A DNA stretch of 64,000 bases from assembly GCA_013399695.1 (NCBI GenBank), contig VXAU01000975.1, forward strand, positions 1,080,344 through 1,144,343. The letters are read 5' to 3'. Position numbers and translations under genes: made by a program. Of this stretch, positions 60,899 to 64,000 are shown one piece after another. The stretch's first letter is position 1; every line of letters starts with the position of its first letter. Source of the DNA: Formicarius rufipectus. Lineage: Eukaryota; Chordata; Aves; Passeriformes; Formicariidae. The notes under the pieces were generated by a model that was not told where the DNA came from, made no database searches, and saw only the letters and a program-made list of their open reading frames with translations.

Positions 60899-63800
60899 GC
60901 GGGGCTGGGACTGGGGTCACTCCTGGGCATGGGTTTGGCTTGGTGCTGGCTCAAGTCTCACGGATCTCTCTGCCGTGCTGGGGCCACCCCGGGCCCGCGG
61001 CCGCCACCTGCGCTGCCCAGGGAGGGAGGTGGCGGCGTGGCGAGGGAGCGGGTGCCGTGCCCAGGAGCGGCGGTGCTAGAGCCCCGGGAGGTGCCGTACC
61101 CGGGAGTGGGTGCCGTGCCCGGTTGGAGCAGGTGCCGTTCCCGGCAACGGCGGTGCCAGAGCCCCTGGAAGTGCCGTGCCCGGTTGGAGTGGGTGCCTTG
61201 CCCGAGAACGGTGGTGCCAGAGCCCCTGGAAGTGCCGTGCCCAGGGAGTAGCAGCAGGTGGCATGCCCGAGAACAGAGGTGTCACAGCCACGGCAGGTGC
61301 CGTGCCCCGTTGGAGTGGGTGCCGTGCCCGGGAGCAGCGGTCCCAGAGCCTCGGGAGGAGGGAGGAGCCGTGTGTGACTTGTGGAGTTGCCTCGGACTCG
61401 GATTGAGTCGCTGCTGCCGCGGTTCTCGCCCTGCGGCGTGCATTGCTGCTTTCAGGCACAGCCCTAATCGCCTTCTCGTCCTGCTGCCCCAGCCTCGTTC
61501 CGTGGCTTGAACAGGTTGCGGGAAGGCGGCGCTTTTCTCTGTAGAGTGGGCTGTATGGGGCGATAGCAGCTTCCCCCGTTTTCCGTTTCTTGCTCCCGTG
61601 TACCAACGAATAAATAAATAAATATGTAACTGCAAAAAATCCCCGAGAAAACCATCTACCGGGGCTCATGCTACGGGGACGTGTCTCCCTGCGCTGAAAG
61701 CCGTGGTCACAGGGCGTCCCCGAGCGCCAGCCGTGCCCTGCGGCTTAGGAGGGTAGTTTTAATGTTCTCAGCTACTTTGCCAGGTATGATGAAAAAACTG
61801 GCACCGGTGTGCTGCTGATAGTTCAGCTCTTCTTTCGCACACTTGGGCTGAGTTGATAGCAGCTCCTTATCCAGCTGCTTGTCACCTTTTTCGAGTAAAA
61901 ATCCGTATGTGGTAGTGTTAATGGGATGCCAGCTGAACATCTTGAGATTTATTATTTTGGGGAGAGTGCTGTTCTTAGAGAGTGTTGTTGAATAAAGTTT
62001 AGCCCTTTTATTAAACCTGCATTGTGTTTAAGGACTTAGGTGCACAAGTCCAAAGTTTGTCTTAAAAATGCTTTTCATACACTTCTGTCTAAACTGTGGG
62101 GCACAGTCTTCTCCGTTTTGAAGGCTTGCCAAAATCTCTTCATTCAAGCTCATTATTGCTGACTGAAGAATGCTTATATGTTACAGGTATTTCTTTTTTC
62201 TCTTTGGTGGTTCATCCTCAAAATGTTTTCAGGATGTCTGATAAAGAAATGTGGTCTTGAGCTTCCACTTGGAGCTGATTGTGTTTCAATTGTATTCATA
62301 CACCATTCACAAAGACTAGTGAAAGAACATGATCTGATGATTGAGTTGCTGAGAGTGTCTTCCCTTTTCAGGATGTTTATTCTTGGTCTGTGGAGTTTTT
62401 GGAACCAAAACATTTCAGCAGTCTGGAACGATGTGCTCTTGATTTCACTGTGATGTGATTAATTTATTCTTTGGTTGTGTGTAAAGAGCTAAAGAAGCTT
62501 GAGGTGGTTGGTCACTATATATAAGGAGAAGACCTGTGAATATTGTATCTCTCATTTCCATCTGCTGTGTGAAGGCAGTAGAAAACAGCATTAATTTAGA
62601 TAGATGACACTGAGCAACTTTATCATAAGAATGCATAATGTAGTCAATTTAGTAAACTTCAAGAAACATGCTTTCAAAAGAGTCATGACTGAAAGGCTGA
62701 GCTGATGAGATCTCATAAGCAGGAACCATCAAACATGAAATGGAAGTATGTTGAGGTAGAGCAGTCTGAAAAGCAGATACCAGGAGCTGAGATGCCCTTC
62801 TGGGGCAAGGAGAAGGCTCTATTAACCATCACTTCTTTAGAAAAAGCCCAAGAAGTGGCACTTCTCTTGATTTTTTTTTTGCCTTTTCACGGAAGTGAAC
62901 TGTTCCTGTTGAGACACCAGAGAACTGTTAATAAGAAAACTGAACAAGCATAGTTTTTTCCTTTCCATTAAAAGTGGTACACATATAAGACTGCATAATA
63001 TTGTGGGGTTGGATGGTGTAGACCTGAGGTTAAGAGAGACAACAAAAAGCCCGTGGAATAAATGTAGGCAATTGTGACTCTGTTAATAGCGTCTGGATTG
63101 CAGTTTAACAGATAAAGGGAAATGTGGAAAAACCCCTAACTGTCAGCGTCACAAGAAGCCTGGCAGCCGGAAAGATAGTGTTTTAATTTATTGATTTATT
63201 TTCCACCCCCCTTGAATTACGCACATTAGTAGTATTTTAATGAATGGCTAATCTAAAACAGTGCTCACCAAACATGTCTGAGTGCTGCCTTTGTTCCTGA
63301 AAGAGCAGCGAGCACACATGGCTTCGTGATCTTGTGTATTGCCGTACATTTCTCCTACCTTTTCCTCTTGGGGAACAAGTTTTTTTTATTTGTTTGTTTT
63401 GAGGTTTTTATTTGTTTTATTTGTTACTGCTTTGCTAGGTGGTGTGTTTTTTCTTTGTCTCTTTGGTTTTCTCTTTTGTTCTGTGTTTTTTTTTTTTTTT
63501 TTTATTTTCCCCCCCCCAGAGTCACTGAGCTGTATCTGCCATAGAAGTAGGAAGTACCTGACAGAAAATCCATGGCCAGAGGAATTGTGAGTCTGGGCTC
63601 CTCTGCAGCTGTTCAGAGGACATGTGTAGTGAGTTGGTGGTAATGGGCTATTGTAGGAGCAAATTAAGGGATTCTTTTGAAGCAGGAAAATATTCAGAGT
63701 GTGTAAGTGAAGTGAAGGAGAAAAAAATCCTGAATATTACATGATTGAGGCTTTTAGGAGGCTTCTTCATATTTTTATTCCACTGCTTAAGTGCAAAAGA

Positions 63801-64000
63801 GATTGCATACCCTCCTGTTTGAAGCAGCTGTGTCTGGATTATGTCTGATAATCTCCTCTTGGCATAGTTTGCTTTATTAGTTTGCATTTAGTGTTGTATT
63901 TGTGAAAATAGCACATATTAAATAAAACTAATCCCAGGGAGTCAATCTAGTTTTTCACATCGGTCTTGCATTGTTAACTTCCGTGGTCTTCTCTTAGAAC
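60895..64000 (+). other. UNC13B: UNC13B intron 1 (5' part)
   Basis: It begins with the GTGAGC donor and runs off the right edge. No sequence matching the expected second exon was recognised. It contains a GC-rich tandem repeat at 61047-61357, then AT-rich DNA with T- and C-runs near 63487-63520. Confidence 0.65.
61047..61357. repeat. GC-rich intronic minisatellite, about 61-bp unit
   Basis: About five imperfect copies carry the landmarks 'ggtgccgtgcccggttggag' and 'ggtggtgccagagcccctgg'. Copies differ by substitutions and short deletions. It starts about 150 bp after the UNC13B splice donor, inside the CpG island. Confidence 0.85.

Noticed and set aside
60437..61669. Several ORFs of 100-197 codons around the UNC13B CpG island
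   Set aside because: They are GC-driven frames or translations of the 61-bp tandem repeat; only the 22-bp MSLLCVR exon matches a known protein and splice phase.
63326..63590. Phe/Leu-rich plus-strand ORFs resembling membrane segments
   Set aside because: They come from T-rich low-complexity DNA and poly-T runs in UNC13B intron 1.

Overview
The window looks like avian nuclear DNA. It holds split genes with clean GT/AG introns, CpG-island promoters, several 5'-truncated CR1-type LINE remnants (the dominant bird retrotransposon) and long low-gene-density stretches. No operon-like, bacterial or clear viral content was seen. The gene order STOML2 - ATOSB(FAM214B) - UNC13B matches human 9p13.3; in birds this block is generally Z-linked, so a Z-chromosome origin is inferred but not shown by the sequence.

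Layout. (1) 1-300: a CpG island holding the promoter and first coding exon of STOML2 on the minus strand (ATG at 139, donor after 89); the rest of that gene lies off the left edge. (2) 310-7300: ATOSB on the minus strand, with a complete coding sequence in seven exons (7225 down to 1892, 611 codons plus stop) and a roughly 1.6 kb 3' UTR ending at an AATAAA about 190 bp before the STOML2 ATG. (3) 7.3-37 kb: probable 5' non-coding part of ATOSB and intergenic DNA. It has a candidate 202-bp untranslated exon (8985-9186), a CpG-rich zone at 14.09-15.13 kb that may hold a promoter, and CR1 fragments. (4) 36.9-38.9 kb: a CpG-island promoter with no recognised gene, carrying a ZNF143/STAF-like motif, CCAAT and GC boxes, and interrupted by a 582-N assembly gap. 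(5) 38.88-39.93 kb: a GC-rich 41/42-bp minisatellite that happens to be open in all three plus-strand frames. (6) 39.9-60.4 kb: non-genic DNA, more AT-rich to the right, with CR1 copies and a 105-bp A-tract. (7) 60.48-61.36 kb: the CpG-island promoter and first coding exon of UNC13B on the plus strand (ATG at 60873, donor at 60895), with an overlapping upstream ORF and an intronic minisatellite. The rest of the window is the start of UNC13B intron 1.

The three genes do not form a pathway. STOML2 encodes a mitochondrial inner-membrane scaffold, ATOSB a nuclear transcription-associated protein and UNC13B a synaptic-vesicle priming factor. STOML2 and ATOSB are tightly spaced in tandem; ATOSB and UNC13B are divergent and about 53 kb apart. 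Homology calls rest on recognition of protein sequence and synteny, since no database search was possible.
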